Shown piece by piece: positions 15,226 through 24,186 of a stretch of 64,000 nucleotides of DNA. A model generated the notes under the pieces. The model was not told where the DNA came from, did no database searches, and saw nothing but the letters and a program-made list of their open reading frames with translations. The position numbers and the translations under genes were made by a program. The stretch comes from Paenibacillus sp. 32352 (lineage in GTDB: Bacteria; Bacillota; Bacilli; Paenibacillales; NBRC-103111): positions 101,659 through 165,658 of the forward strand of contig NZ_MZNT01000018.1 in NCBI RefSeq assembly GCF_002042965.1. Direction: 5' to 3'. Each line of letters begins with the position of its first letter. The first letter of the stretch is position 1.

Positions 15226-17451
15226 TTATGCAGAACAGCTTACGCAATCTTCCACTTCAAGGCTTTTATTCCGTACGTAGTATACGGTTTTCAAGCCGTT
15301 TTCCCAAGCGGCCATGTACAGCTCCAGGAATTCCTTGGCAGAAAGCTCAGGAGTGATGTACAGGTTGAACGATTGAGCCTGGTCAATATGACGCTGGCGT
15401 ACGCCAGCGGCCTTGATGCTCCAATGCTGGTCGATACGATGAGCTTCCTTGTAGAACCACATCGTTTCGGCGTTCAGGTTTGGAGCGGTTTGCGGGATGA
15501 CCGCATTTTTCTTTTCTTCTACGAAGAACTTGTTGAAGATCGGGTCGATACCTGCGGTAGAACCGGCGATCAACGAGGTAGAAGCGGTAGGAGCGATAGC
15601 GAACATCCAGGCGTTACGTACGCCGTGCTTGACTACCTGCTCTTTCAATTCGAGCCATTCCGGGCTGTTATAGCCGCGGTCATCGAAATAAGCGCCGGTT
15701 TGCCATTCGCTGCCCTCGAATACTTTGTAGGCGCCTTTTTCTTTGGCAATTTCCATCGAAGCTTTGATTGCGTAAAAGTTCATCCACTCATACACTTCAT
15801 TAGCTTTAGCGATATGCTCATCGGATTCCCATTGAATCTTCAGCTGAGCCAGCATTTGATGATAACCGCTGGAGCCGAGGCCAACAGCGCGGTATTTTTT
15901 ATTCGTAATTTCCGCTTGCGGGATCGGATAATGATTCAAATCGATGACGTTGTCCATCATGCGCATTTGCGTTGTAACGACGCGTTCGATATCTTCCTTC
16001 GTATACACGCGTCCCAGGTTCAGGGAAGACAGGTTGCACACGACAAAATCGCCGCTCTTCACTTGATTCGTAATAATGCCGTCTTCATGGAAACTTTGAA
16101 CCAGCTCGGTCGGGCTCATGTTCTGGCAAATCTCGGTGCACAGATTGGAGCAATAAATCATGCCCGCGTGCTTATTAGGGTTAGCACGGTTGACGGTATC
16201 GCGGAAAAACAGGAACGGAGTTCCCGTCTCGAACGAGCTCGTCATAATGCGCTTCATGATATCGATAGCCGGAATTTCTTCTTTGGAAATTTTATCGTCG
16301 TTCACGCAATCCCAGTAGCGGCGCTCCCATTCCTCGCCCCAGCTGTCCTCGATCGAGTAGCCTTTCGCTTTACGAACCTCATGAGGGTCGAACAAGTACC
16401 AGGTGCCTCTTTCCTTCACTGTTTTCATGAACAAATCCGGGATACAAACGCCAGGGAAAATATCGTGAGCCTTCATACGATCGTCGCCGTTGTTAGTTTT
16501 CAGGTTCAGGAAATCGAGAATATCCTTGTGCCATACGTCCAGGTAGATAGCTACCGCACCGGAGCGGACGCCTAATTGATCTACGGCGATAGCCGTGTTG
16601 TTGTAGTTTTTGATCCACGGCACGACGCCGCCTGCAACGTTCTTATAACCGCGAATGTTGGAGCCGCGGCTGCGAACCTTGCCGACATAGATTCCCATGC
16701 CGCCGCCATGCTTGGATACCTGGGCGAAGCTTTGGTCCACGTTGTAAATGCCCCACAGATTATCCGGCACCGTATCGATAAAGCAGCTGGACAGCTGATG
16801 CAGCGGCTTGCGGGCATTGGCGAGCGTCGGTGTAGCGACGGTCATTTCCAGGTTGCTCAGCACATCGTAGAACTGCTTGGCCCATTTGAGCTTGTCCGTT
16901 TCCTTCATAGCCAGATGCATGGCGACACCCATGAACAGCTCCTGCGGCAGCTCCAGCACTTCTTTGTCCATGCCGCGAATCAGGTAGCGGTCAGCCAATG
17001 TTTTGAGACCGATATAGTTTAAGAGATAATCGCGCTCCGGTTTGATGTAAGCGCCCAGCTCTTGAATATCTTCCTTTGTATAATGCTCGAGTATGTATTT
17101 TCCATACAATCCCATATCAGTTAAGTAAGTGATGAGGGAGTACAAGTCGCCATAGCCAAAATGGCCGTATTTACGATTCAAACGGGCTTCCTTGTACAAA
17201 TCGTAGGTGAGAAGCTTCGCAGCGACGTACTGCCAGTTCGGCTGCTCGACGCTTGTTTTTTCCACGGCTACCTGGATAAGCAAACGCTGAATTTCTTTCG
17301 TTGAAATCCCGTTGCGGAACAAAGGCAGCAATGCGGTTTCCAGCTCGAGCTGATCGCATTCCGGATATGTTTCGCAAGCGAAATCGATAACCTTCTTCAT
17401 TTTGGAGAAAACAAGCTCTTCTTTCGTTCCGTCTCTCTTTACGATAATCAT
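15226..17451 (-). CDS. nrdA: Ribonucleoside-diphosphate reductase subunit alpha (class Ia)
   Basis: The 741-residue R1 subunit begins with an ATP-cone domain (about 1-95, IVKRDGTKEELVFSKMKKVI), the allosteric activity site. The catalytic barrel follows with HQLSSCFIDT (active-site Cys), LCTEICQN (second Cys), FVVCNLSSLNLGR, and PTASTSLIAGSTAGIDPIF near residue 610. The C-terminal tail CVSCSA carries the CxxC pair that re-reduces the active site. An AAAAGGAGT site precedes the ATG. Two NrdR boxes about 190-250 bases upstream indicate control by the repressor NrdR, and a hairpin-rich leader lies in between. Confidence 0.95.
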   Translation of the reverse strand: MIIVKRDGTKEELVFSKMKKVIDFACETYPECDQLELETALLPLFRNGISTKEIQRLLIQVAVEKTSVEQPNWQYVAAKLLTYDLYKEARLNRKYGHFGYGDLYSLITYLTDMGLYGKYILEHYTKEDIQELGAYIKPERDYLLNYIGLKTLADRYLIRGMDKEVLELPQELFMGVAMHLAMKETDKLKWAKQFYDVLSNLEMTVATPTLANARKPLHQLSSCFIDTVPDNLWGIYNVDQSFAQVSKHGGGMGIYVGKVRSRGSNIRGYKNVAGGVVPWIKNYNNTAIAVDQLGVRSGAVAIYLDVWHKDILDFLNLKTNNGDDRMKAHDIFPGVCIPDLFMKTVKERGTWYLFDPHEVRKAKGYSIEDSWGEEWERRYWDCVNDDKISKEEIPAIDIMKRIMTSSFETGTPFLFFRDTVNRANPNKHAGMIYCSNLCTEICQNMSPTELVQSFHEDGIITNQVKSGDFVVCNLSSLNLGRVYTKEDIERVVTTQMRMMDNVIDLNHYPIPQAEITNKKYRAVGLGSSGYHQMLAQLKIQWESDEHIAKANEVYEWMNFYAIKASMEIAKEKGAYKVFEGSEWQTGAYFDDRGYNSPEWLELKEQVVKHGVRNAWMFAIAPTASTSLIAGSTAGIDPIFNKFFVEEKKNAVIPQTAPNLNAETMWFYKEAHRIDQHWSIKAAGVRQRHIDQAQSFNLYITPELSAKEFLELYMAAWENGLKTVYYVRNKSLEVEDCVSCSA

Positions 17452-17499
17452 CTAAAACCTACTCCTTTTTTTGAGCGAAGATGGGAAAAATGCGCATTG

Positions 17500-17529
17500 A
17501 AAAAGCATGCAGCCCTGCTTAAAGCGGGC
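17500..17529 (-). terminator. Attenuator-like hairpin in the nrdA leader
   Basis: On the minus strand GCCCGC and GCAGGGC form a stem over TTTAA, followed by GCATGCTTTTT. Being inside the untranslated leader of nrdA, it may pause or terminate transcription conditionally. It was folded by eye only. Confidence 0.35.
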
Positions 17530-17643
17530 GCATGCCAGCAGCTAAGGTGGCCATGCATCGTTGTGGCGCGGGTTCCTTAAGGCCCATGGCTGAATCTATG
17601 AAACCGCGTGAAAGCGAAATGTGTCGTTTGTGAGAGATATTCC

Positions 17644-17659
17644 CACAATATATAGTTGT
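17644..17659 (-). promoter_or_regulatory. NrdR box 1 upstream of nrdA
   Basis: CACAATATATAGTTGT closely matches the NrdR consensus (roughly ACACWATATATWGTGT). It forms a pair with the box 41 bases away. Confidence 0.7.
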
Positions 17660-17684
17660 CTTTGAAGACATAAATAGAATTTAC

Positions 17685-17700
17685 CTCAATATATGGTGGG
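17685..17700 (-). promoter_or_regulatory. NrdR box 2 upstream of nrdA
   Basis: CTCAATATATGGTGGG matches the core of the NrdR consensus. Its centre lies 41 bases, about four helical turns, from box 1, so both boxes face the same side of the DNA as NrdR pairs usually do. Confidence 0.65.
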
Positions 17701-17988
17701 TGTCAAATGAATATTTTTCGACAAGTTTCATGCCTTCCGAGGCCATTTGATAGGCTGTAAACAGCCGAATTCCTTTTGATAGGGGCGATTCCGAGCCTTC
17801 ATCGGATGTAGCTTCTGCATAAAAAGATAGATTTTCAAGAAGAAAAATAGGAGCTTAGACCTACTAGCTTCTTCTGCCAAAAAGCTGATGCCAGTCCAAT
17901 ATAAGCAAGATCATAATGAGGAGCCATTTCGGATCATAAAAGGTTCAATAATGATGTTCACGAAAGGAAGGAATTTCTAACACGACAA

Positions 17989-18002
17989 CGAATATATGTT
18001 CG
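17989..18002 (+). promoter_or_regulatory. LexA/SOS-box-like palindrome before the methyltransferase gene
   Basis: CGAATATATGTTCG differs from the Bacillus SOS consensus CGAACRNRYGTTYC at two positions. It is 28 bases before the methyltransferase start, where a repressor could block transcription. Confidence 0.35.
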
Positions 18003-18030
18003 TATATCTGAAAAGGTGGGAGGATCAAGG

Positions 18031-18642
18031 ATGTCGTTATCTTTCAAAAAAGAGCTGGCCCAAGCTTATGATGCGGATGCCGTACGCCGTTCACATTCAT
18101 CCATGTCGGACTGGAAGGCAGTGGAAAGGGATTTGTTCATAGAGCGTCTGCGAAAAAATGGAGGAGGGAGCGTGCTTGAGATAGGGGCCGGGACCGGCAG
18201 AGACAGCTTTTATTTCCAGCAGTGCGGGTTGGAGGTGACCTGTATTGATTTATCCGAAGAAATGGTCCGTCATTGCAAGGAGAAGGGGCTGAATACGGCT
18301 GTGATGGACTTTTATCAGCTGGAGTTTCCTGACCGATCGTTTGACGCCGTCTATGCGCTGAACTGCCTGCTGCATGTGCCCAAACAAGAGCTGGGTCAGG
18401 TGCTTGCGGAAATTCGCAGAGTGCTTAAACCCAATGGCCTCTTTTATATGGGGGTATACGGAGGGCGCGACTCGGAGGGGATCTGGGAGAGTGACGTGTG
18501 CGAGCCGAAACGGTTCTTTTCGTTCTATACCGATGCGGCCATTCAGGAGGCTGTGAAACCGTACTTCAAGCTCGATTCTTATCGCATAGTCCCTCTTCAG
18601 CAGGACGAGCTGCATTTTCAATCCCTCTTCCTATTACCATAA
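18031..18642 (+). CDS. Class I SAM-dependent methyltransferase
   Basis: The 203-residue protein has a seven-strand methyltransferase core with motif I VLEIGAGTGRDSFYF, the acidic end of strand 2 in VTCIDLSEEMVRHC, and motif IV FDAVYALNCLLHVPK. The substrate is unknown; small-molecule methylation is typical of this subgroup. The start at 18031 follows a GGGAGG site by 7 bases; an upstream in-frame GTG is a less likely alternative. It is the only plus-strand gene between two minus-strand units and has an SOS-like palindrome upstream. Confidence 0.85.
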   Translation: MSLSFKKELAQAYDADAVRRSHSSMSDWKAVERDLFIERLRKNGGGSVLEIGAGTGRDSFYFQQCGLEVTCIDLSEEMVRHCKEKGLNTAVMDFYQLEFPDRSFDAVYALNCLLHVPKQELGQVLAEIRRVLKPNGLFYMGVYGGRDSEGIWESDVCEPKRFFSFYTDAAIQEAVKPYFKLDSYRIVPLQQDELHFQSLFLLP

Positions 18643-18672
18643 AAAAGAAGCCCTGCAGCTTTTGCTGCAGGA
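18641..18672 (-). terminator. Terminator for the ABC exporter transcript
   Basis: CCTGCAGC / GCTGCAGG forms a perfect 8-bp stem. On the minus strand it is followed by GGCTTCTTTTTT; on the plus strand no T run follows. Confidence 0.65.
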
Positions 18673-18686
18673 CAAGTTATTAAAAA

Positions 18687-18875
18687 ACTGGTTTTGCACG
18701 AACGATGCTGCAAACGGAGGCGGGGTATGCCTTGGAGGAGCGATAGCGACCGCCTCTGTTCTCGGAAAATACCCGCTGTAGAGCGAATATAATCGAAATT
18801 TTCCGAGAACAACCGTGGCTGGAGGGGCATACCCCACCGGAGGATGATAGCACGGGTTCAAGTTTTACTGGTTTT
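18687..18875. repeat. Nested inverted-repeat element flanked by 9-bp direct repeats
   Basis: The outer arms GGGGTATGCC (18722-18731) and GGCATACCCC (18826-18835) enclose the inner 13-bp arms GTTCTCGGAAAAT (18758-18770) and their exact complement (18798-18810), with a small hairpin in the centre. ACTGGTTTT occurs as a direct repeat at both outer ends (18687 and 18867). It lies in the 3' region of the ABC exporter gene. It may be a MITE-like element or a structured 3' untranslated region. Confidence 0.6.
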
Positions 18876-18920
18876 TGAACACTCTCCCCGAGGCACTCGC
18901 TGCGGGACTTCTTTTCCCCC

Positions 18921-20633
18921 TCAACCGAATTGCGCCTGATGCAGCTTGGCATAGGCCCCTCCTACAGCCAGCAGCTCTTCGTGCCGGCCCTGCTCCGCAA
19001 TCCCGTCCTCATTGACTACGATAATCCGGTCGGCATGTCGGATGGTCGCGAGCCTGTGGGCGATAACGAGAGTCGTGCGGTTCGCCGACAGCTCGGTAAG
19101 CGCCTGCTGGATCACGGCCTCGGTCTCGGTGTCGAGTGCAGAGGTCGCTTCGTCCAGGATCAGGATCGGCGGGTTCTTAAGGAACATCCGCGCAATGGCC
19201 AGACGCTGCTTTTGCCCGCCGGACAGCTTCACGCCCCTTTCCCCGATAGGGGTATCGAGCCCGAGCGGGAGCGAGGCGATGACCGACTCCAGATGCGCGC
19301 TGCGGGCGGCAGCCAGGATCTCTTCTTCGGTCGCGCCAAGCTTGCCGTAAGCAATATTGTCACGCAGCGTTCCCGAGAACAGGAAGACATCCTGCTGAAC
19401 GATGCCGATCTGCGAACGCAGGGAACGCTGCGTCATCTGGCGGATATCGATGCCGTCGATGGAGATGCTGCCGCTCTCAATTTCATAGAAGCGGGGAAGG
19501 AGGCTGCACAAGGTCGTTTTTCCGGCTCCGGAGGGGCCGACAAAAGCGACGGTTTCACCCGCCCGAATGCGCAGGTTGATGTCCCGCAGCACATGCGCAT
19601 GATTTTCGTAACCGAAGGTCACGCCCTTAAACTCAATGTCCCCGTTCAAATGCTTGACATTCACGGCATTCGGCGCATCGGCCACGTCCGGCTCCACATC
19701 CATAATTTCCAGGAACCTTTTGAACCCGGCCATACCTTTCGGGTACTGCTCCAGCAGCGCGGTTATTTTTTCAATCGGCTTGAAGAAGATATTTACGAAT
19801 AGAAGGAAGCCGACCAGCTCTCCGTAAGACATGCCCCGGTAAATGACCAGCCAGGCTCCGCATAGAAGCACAAGCAGCGTAATCAGCCTCATGAGCAAGT
19901 ACATCCCGGATGCGCTGTATGCGATAATCCAATAGGATTGCAGCTTGGCGAAGCGGTACTTCTTGTTGTTCTCCGAAAATTTCTTGATCTCATGCTGTTC
20001 ATTCGTAAATGACTGCACAACGCGAATGCCGGCGACACTGTCCTCGACCTGGGCGTTCACGTCGGCAATGTTCGTATACATCTGATTGGCTGCCTTGACG
20101 AGCCTCCCGTTGCAGAGCACGATCAGCCATATCAATAAAGGAAGAGCTATGAAGGTAATGCAGGCCAGCTGCCAGTTTAAGTAAAGCATAATCGAGAAGG
20201 CGCCGATAAAGGTCATAACGGCAATGAACAAATCCTCAGGCCCGTGATGCGCTACTTCCCCGATCTCAAACAGGTCGTTCGTCATTCTGGACATCAAATG
20301 TCCGGTCTTATGGTTATCGAAAAAGCGAAACGATAATTTTTGCACATGCTGAAACAGCTTTTGACGCATATCAAATTCGATTTGAATTCCAAGCTTATGT
20401 CCCCAATAGGTGACGACAAACTGAAGGCCGCTGCTCAGCAAATACATGGCAAGCAAGCCGGCTCCCGCCCACAGTATCCAGGGCCAGTTGCGATCAGGCA
20501 GCAGACTGTCGACGATCCACTTGACTGCCAGCGGAAAGCTGAGCTCAAGAAGGGCCACGAACAGAGAGGCCGTAAAATCGACGGCGAACAGCTTCCAATG
20601 AGGCCGATAGAAGGCCATGAAACGGCGTATCAC
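18921..20633 (-). CDS. ABC transporter, fused permease/ATP-binding (multidrug/lipid exporter type)
   Basis: The 570-residue half-transporter joins six membrane segments (about 1-320) to a nucleotide-binding domain. The latter shows Walker A GPSGAGKTTLC, Q-loop IGIVQQDVFLFSG, signature LSGGQKQRLAIARMFL, Walker B ILILDEATSALD and the switch His in VIAHRL. It resembles the YfiB/MsbA exporter group and would work as a homodimer, or with a partner not seen here. The GTG start follows GGAAGGAA. The substrate is not predictable. Confidence 0.9.
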   Translation of the reverse strand: MIRRFMAFYRPHWKLFAVDFTASLFVALLELSFPLAVKWIVDSLLPDRNWPWILWAGAGLLAMYLLSSGLQFVVTYWGHKLGIQIEFDMRQKLFQHVQKLSFRFFDNHKTGHLMSRMTNDLFEIGEVAHHGPEDLFIAVMTFIGAFSIMLYLNWQLACITFIALPLLIWLIVLCNGRLVKAANQMYTNIADVNAQVEDSVAGIRVVQSFTNEQHEIKKFSENNKKYRFAKLQSYWIIAYSASGMYLLMRLITLLVLLCGAWLVIYRGMSYGELVGFLLFVNIFFKPIEKITALLEQYPKGMAGFKRFLEIMDVEPDVADAPNAVNVKHLNGDIEFKGVTFGYENHAHVLRDINLRIRAGETVAFVGPSGAGKTTLCSLLPRFYEIESGSISIDGIDIRQMTQRSLRSQIGIVQQDVFLFSGTLRDNIAYGKLGATEEEILAAARSAHLESVIASLPLGLDTPIGERGVKLSGGQKQRLAIARMFLKNPPILILDEATSALDTETEAVIQQALTELSANRTTLVIAHRLATIRHADRIIVVNEDGIAEQGRHEELLAVGGAYAKLHQAQFG

Positions 20634-20857
20634 AAAAGATTCCTTCCTTTCTCCGCAATGTATTTACGTATTTTAATAGGGAAGAGGCTTGGTGACAAGA
20701 GAAGAGATGATCTTAATTATTTTTTCCACCGGCAAGAGTATGACATTACGGTGAAAAGTTTGGTTAGCCTCGTCCGAGTATGCTACATTAGAACATAAGA
20801 AGGCGGCTACGGAACGTCGCGGTGCCGCGAAATTTTCAAGGTTAGGGGAGAACGAGA

Positions 20858-21334
20858 TTGAGTGAGAAGGATGCGCTTGTTCGATTCGGCATCTCCATGC
20901 CGCAATCCTTAATTGAGCAGTTCGATGCGCTGCTGGAGGAACAGGGATATGATAATCGGTCCGAGGCGATTAGGGATTTGGTGCGCAAAGCGCTGCTCGC
21001 GCCCTCCCAGATCAAACCCGATCAGATGGCGGCAGGAACGATCGTTATGGTGTACGACCACCATGTCAGCGATTTGCCGATCGTACTGACCGAGCTGCAG
21101 CATGAGTACCATCATGAGATCAACTCTACGATGCATATTCATTTGAACCATCAGCAATGCCTGGAAGTGATTGTGGTTCGAGGCGTCGTGAGCAAGCTGC
21201 GGGAGCTGCAGCAGCGCATTCAGGTGCTCAAAGGCGTGTTTTATGCAGAGCTGTCCGTAACCCATATGGATAGCCGTGGGGCCGACCGCTCCCATCATCA
21301 TGATCATGCACACCCCCATTCCCATGGAGAATAA
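20858..21334 (+). CDS. nikR: Nickel-responsive transcriptional regulator NikR
   Basis: The 158-residue protein joins an N-terminal ribbon-helix-helix domain (VRFGISMPQSLIEQFDALLEEQGY) to the ACT-like nickel domain. His82, His93, His95 and Cys101 have the same spacing as E. coli His76, His87, His89 and Cys95, so the high-affinity site is intact. A histidine-rich tail (HHHDHAHPHSH) could bind further metal. It represses nickel uptake genes when nickel is abundant, but no nik operon is nearby. The TTG start follows AGGGGAG. Confidence 0.93.
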   Translation: MSEKDALVRFGISMPQSLIEQFDALLEEQGYDNRSEAIRDLVRKALLAPSQIKPDQMAAGTIVMVYDHHVSDLPIVLTELQHEYHHEINSTMHIHLNHQQCLEVIVVRGVVSKLRELQQRIQVLKGVFYAELSVTHMDSRGADRSHHHDHAHPHSHGE

Positions 21335-21402
21335 GTGCGATAGGCTTTTGAAGAGATAAATATGCGTAAGTGGTAAGGGATTCTTAGACGGGAGGTATAC
21401 CA

Positions 21403-21810
21403 ATGGGGAAAAAATATTACACGCTGGCTGAAGCCAACGCGATACTGCCGATTGTACAACAGGAGCTGGAGAAGCTGCAGGATATCAAACGGCGGTTTCG
21501 CGTGAAATATGAACAGCTGCATCAGCTAAAAATCTACCACCGTCAACAAGGTGTGATGGTCGAGGAAGATCCGTATTTTACATTGGAATGTGAAATGGAA
21601 TTTATGCAGCTGGAAGGCAATGCTGTGCTTCAAAGCTTTGAACTAAAGGGCGTTCAGCTGAAGGATGTCGATACCGGACTTGTCGATTTTCCGGCATGGA
21701 TCAACGGTGAGGAAGTGCTGCTGTGCTGGAGACAGGGAGAGCCGCGCGTCGAGCACTATCACGGGCTGTATGATGGTTTTGCGGGTAGAAAGAAGATTAC
21801 GGGCGAGTAG
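21403..21810 (+). CDS. DUF2203 family protein
   Basis: The 135-residue protein has the DUF2203 pattern: YYTLAEANAILPIVQQEL at the N-terminus, a helical middle, and KGVQLKDVDTGLVDFPAW then EEVLLCWRQGEPRVEHYHGL at the end. Function is unknown. A GGGAGG site precedes the ATG. It lies between nikR and the copper-resistance gene on the same strand. Confidence 0.85.
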   Translation: MGKKYYTLAEANAILPIVQQELEKLQDIKRRFRVKYEQLHQLKIYHRQQGVMVEEDPYFTLECEMEFMQLEGNAVLQSFELKGVQLKDVDTGLVDFPAWINGEEVLLCWRQGEPRVEHYHGLYDGFAGRKKITGE

Positions 21811-21843
21811 CCTGTTCATAGGATCAAGGAGGACTTTCTCACA

Positions 21844-23520
21844 ATGATCACCATAAAGACGGCCGGCACGCGTCGGCGGAGAATAATAAGCAGACAAGTC
21901 GGGTGGCTGGTGCCGCTTATTTGCTGTCTATGCTTTTTCTTTTATCCGGTTGTTTTGCCGAATCCGGTTTCGGCGCATGCCAGCCTTGTGGAGTCGGTAC
22001 CGCCAGCCAATGCGGAACTGAATGAGCCGCCGGGCAGCATTACTCTCACTTTTAATGAAAGATTGGAAGACGGCATCTATTATGTGCGGGTTTATGATAG
22101 CAGCAAGAAGCAGGTGACCGCGAATAAAGCTCAATTGAATGCCAACCGGACTTCCGTTGAACTGCAGCTGCCCAAGCTCGGGCAAGGAAGCTATCTGGTC
22201 ACTTATCATGTCATCTCAGCTGACGGACATCCCGTAGAAGGCACGTATTTATTTGCAGTAGGCCAAAGCTTGGGCAATCAGCCTGCGGAGGCGTTGCCAT
22301 CGATGGAGCATATGCATTCCCATGGCTTGTCGACGCAGCTCGGATTTATGGAGATTCTTCAATATATATCCAGAATCCTATATTATGCATTGATGCTGCT
22401 GTTCACCGGCTGGGTCGTATGGCAGAGATTTTATGGCAGCCGCAGCGACAGTGTGTCATCGCTGCTTCAACAATGGAGCATGCAGCTGCAGCGCGGATAT
22501 TTACTTGCCTTCTTGTTCTTTATGTTCACTCACGTGTTTGCACTTATCGGGGATGGCGGACCGGAAGCGTTCGCAGTCATTTTTACCAAAACGATTATCG
22601 GCTATATTTGGATAGCCTCTCTTGTAGTGTCCCTATTGGGCCTTGTCCTGCTGTACCGCCGTCTCTGGCTGGATTTGACCTGGGTAGCGCTTGTATGGCT
22701 GACCAAAGGTCTCAATGGCCATGCCGCCGCATTTCAGCCTCTGAAGCAGACCTTGCTGCTGGATATCATCCACTTGGCTGCTGCAGCTCTATGGGTAGGC
22801 GGTCTGCTGATGCTGATTGTCCTCTGGAGGCACAGCAAGGAAGAAGGCTTGCGGTTCTTCCCGCGGTTTTCCTCCACTGCGCTGGCTTCCATTGTCCTGC
22901 TGGTATTGTCGGGAATATTGTCCGTTCTGATCTTTTTGCCGAATGTCGAATATATTGTGGAGACCCAATGGGGCAAGCTTCTGCTCGCCAAATGTGCTCT
23001 GGTGCTCCTGGTTATTTGTACGGCGGCATGGCTTCGCTGGGCATACAGGAAGCGCGGCGAGGGCAGGATCGCAGCATTGCTTAAAGCGGATGCTGTACTG
23101 GCGCTTCTCATCGTGTTCATTGTCGGCGTGTTCACTTATTTGACGCCGCTGCCTGCGAACGAGCCGCTGAATTGGCATGTGATGGGAGACAAGATCCACA
23201 TGACCACGCAGATCACGCCTAACGTGCCGGGAGTGAATGATTTCACGGTGAAGGTGTGGCTGCCGGAATCGTTAGGCAAGCCAAAGCAAATGATCTTGAA
23301 GCTCCACGATGCCAGTGCCAAAGATATAGCTCCTATCGAGGTTCCTGTCCAATATACCGAGGATGCCAGCGTGGAGGACAGCTTTGGGGGATTGAAGAAG
23401 CATACGTATAAGGCCAAAGGTGCTTACCTGCCTTATCCAGGCTATTGGGACATCGAGGTTCGGGTTATGGACAGCAATGATGACGAAACGGTCTACAACA
23501 AACAAATCCGTTTATTTTAA
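21844..23520 (+). CDS. Copper resistance CopC-CopD fusion protein (YcnJ-like)
   Basis: The 558-residue protein starts with a signal peptide cleaved near PVSA-HASLVES, leaving His as the first mature residue, the usual copper ligand of CopC. The CopC domain continues through VISADGHPVEGTY. The following ~300 residues hold about eight membrane segments of the CopD type, including GHAAAFQPLKQTLLLDIIHLAAAALWVGG. A C-terminal extracytoplasmic domain ends the protein. By analogy with YcnJ it imports or handles copper at the membrane. Confidence 0.88.
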   Translation: MITIKTAGTRRRRIISRQVGWLVPLICCLCFFFYPVVLPNPVSAHASLVESVPPANAELNEPPGSITLTFNERLEDGIYYVRVYDSSKKQVTANKAQLNANRTSVELQLPKLGQGSYLVTYHVISADGHPVEGTYLFAVGQSLGNQPAEALPSMEHMHSHGLSTQLGFMEILQYISRILYYALMLLFTGWVVWQRFYGSRSDSVSSLLQQWSMQLQRGYLLAFLFFMFTHVFALIGDGGPEAFAVIFTKTIIGYIWIASLVVSLLGLVLLYRRLWLDLTWVALVWLTKGLNGHAAAFQPLKQTLLLDIIHLAAAALWVGGLLMLIVLWRHSKEEGLRFFPRFSSTALASIVLLVLSGILSVLIFLPNVEYIVETQWGKLLLAKCALVLLVICTAAWLRWAYRKRGEGRIAALLKADAVLALLIVFIVGVFTYLTPLPANEPLNWHVMGDKIHMTTQITPNVPGVNDFTVKVWLPESLGKPKQMILKLHDASAKDIAPIEVPVQYTEDASVEDSFGGLKKHTYKAKGAYLPYPGYWDIEVRVMDSNDDETVYNKQIRLF

Positions 23521-23549
23521 TTCGAAAAGAATACTTATGTAACAACGAG

Positions 23550-23575
23550 CCCGGCGTGAATGCCGGGTTTTCTTT
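23550..23575 (+). terminator. Terminator after the CopC-CopD gene
   Basis: CCCGGC / GCCGGG with a 6-base loop is followed by TTTTCTTT. Confidence 0.8.
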
Positions 23576-23599
23576 GGATTTATTTATCTATTTATCTTT

Positions 23600-23971
23600 T
23601 TATTTATCTATTGCATCATTGGTTTGCGGTTCCATTGAATGGTTCGTTCCGTATAATTCATTTAAATGCTCCACATGAGCTACTCCCCAATCATTTAACG
23701 CCTGCAAAATGGTTGCCATCCCTTTACCGTATTCTGTGATGGAGTATTCTACCTTGGGGGGAACTTGGTGATATATCTCACGATGAACAATATCGTGATA
23801 TTCCAACTCCCGTAATTGTTGGGTCAGCATTTTTTTGGTGATATCCGGTATCGATTTTTGAAGCTCGCTAAATCTCATAGTTCCGTTTGAAAAAAGGCGA
23901 AGCAGAATAACTGGCTTCCATTTCCCGACAAGAATCTCCAACGCCGTCTCGAATTTACAAAAGGTAGACAT
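23600..23971 (-). CDS. HxlR family transcriptional regulator
   Basis: The 123-residue winged-helix protein has the HxlR pattern CKFETALEILVGKWKPVILL, MRFSELQKSIPDITKKMLTQQLRELEY and VEYSITEYGKGM. A single N-terminal Cys5 could be a thiol redox sensor as in YodB/HypR relatives. It is divergent from the DoxX gene 215 bases away, which is the likely target, and a short palindrome lies between them. Confidence 0.9.
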   Translation of the reverse strand: MSTFCKFETALEILVGKWKPVILLRLFSNGTMRFSELQKSIPDITKKMLTQQLRELEYHDIVHREIYHQVPPKVEYSITEYGKGMATILQALNDWGVAHVEHLNELYGTNHSMEPQTNDAIDK

Positions 23972-24032
23972 GAATATTACTCCCCATTCCTTTACCCGCC
24001 TTAGGTTTCTTTTTGTATACTACGTTTATTTT

Positions 24033-24044
24033 AAGTAACTACTT
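24033..24044. promoter_or_regulatory. Possible HxlR operator
   Basis: The near-palindrome AAGTA-AC-TACTT lies between the divergent hxlR-type and doxX-type genes. Assignment to the regulator is inferred from position. Confidence 0.3.
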
Positions 24045-24186
24045 CCTTAAGCGATTCCTATGGATTATTATGCATCTAGAGCTCAATAGACACAAGAGGA
24101 GAGATGTTGAAGAAAAAACAGTATGGATTCTCGTTAATCAGGCTGGGATATCAATATAAGAAAGTGATAGGGAGTGGGCGTCATCT

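Noticed and set aside
15217..16575. A 452-codon plus-strand frame inside nrdA
   Set aside because: It is a shadow of the conserved nrdA gene on the minus strand.
17452..17640. An adenosylcobalamin riboswitch before nrdA
   Set aside because: A CCCGCGCCAC stretch recalls part of the B12-box core, but the other conserved blocks are missing and class Ia enzymes do not use cobalamin.
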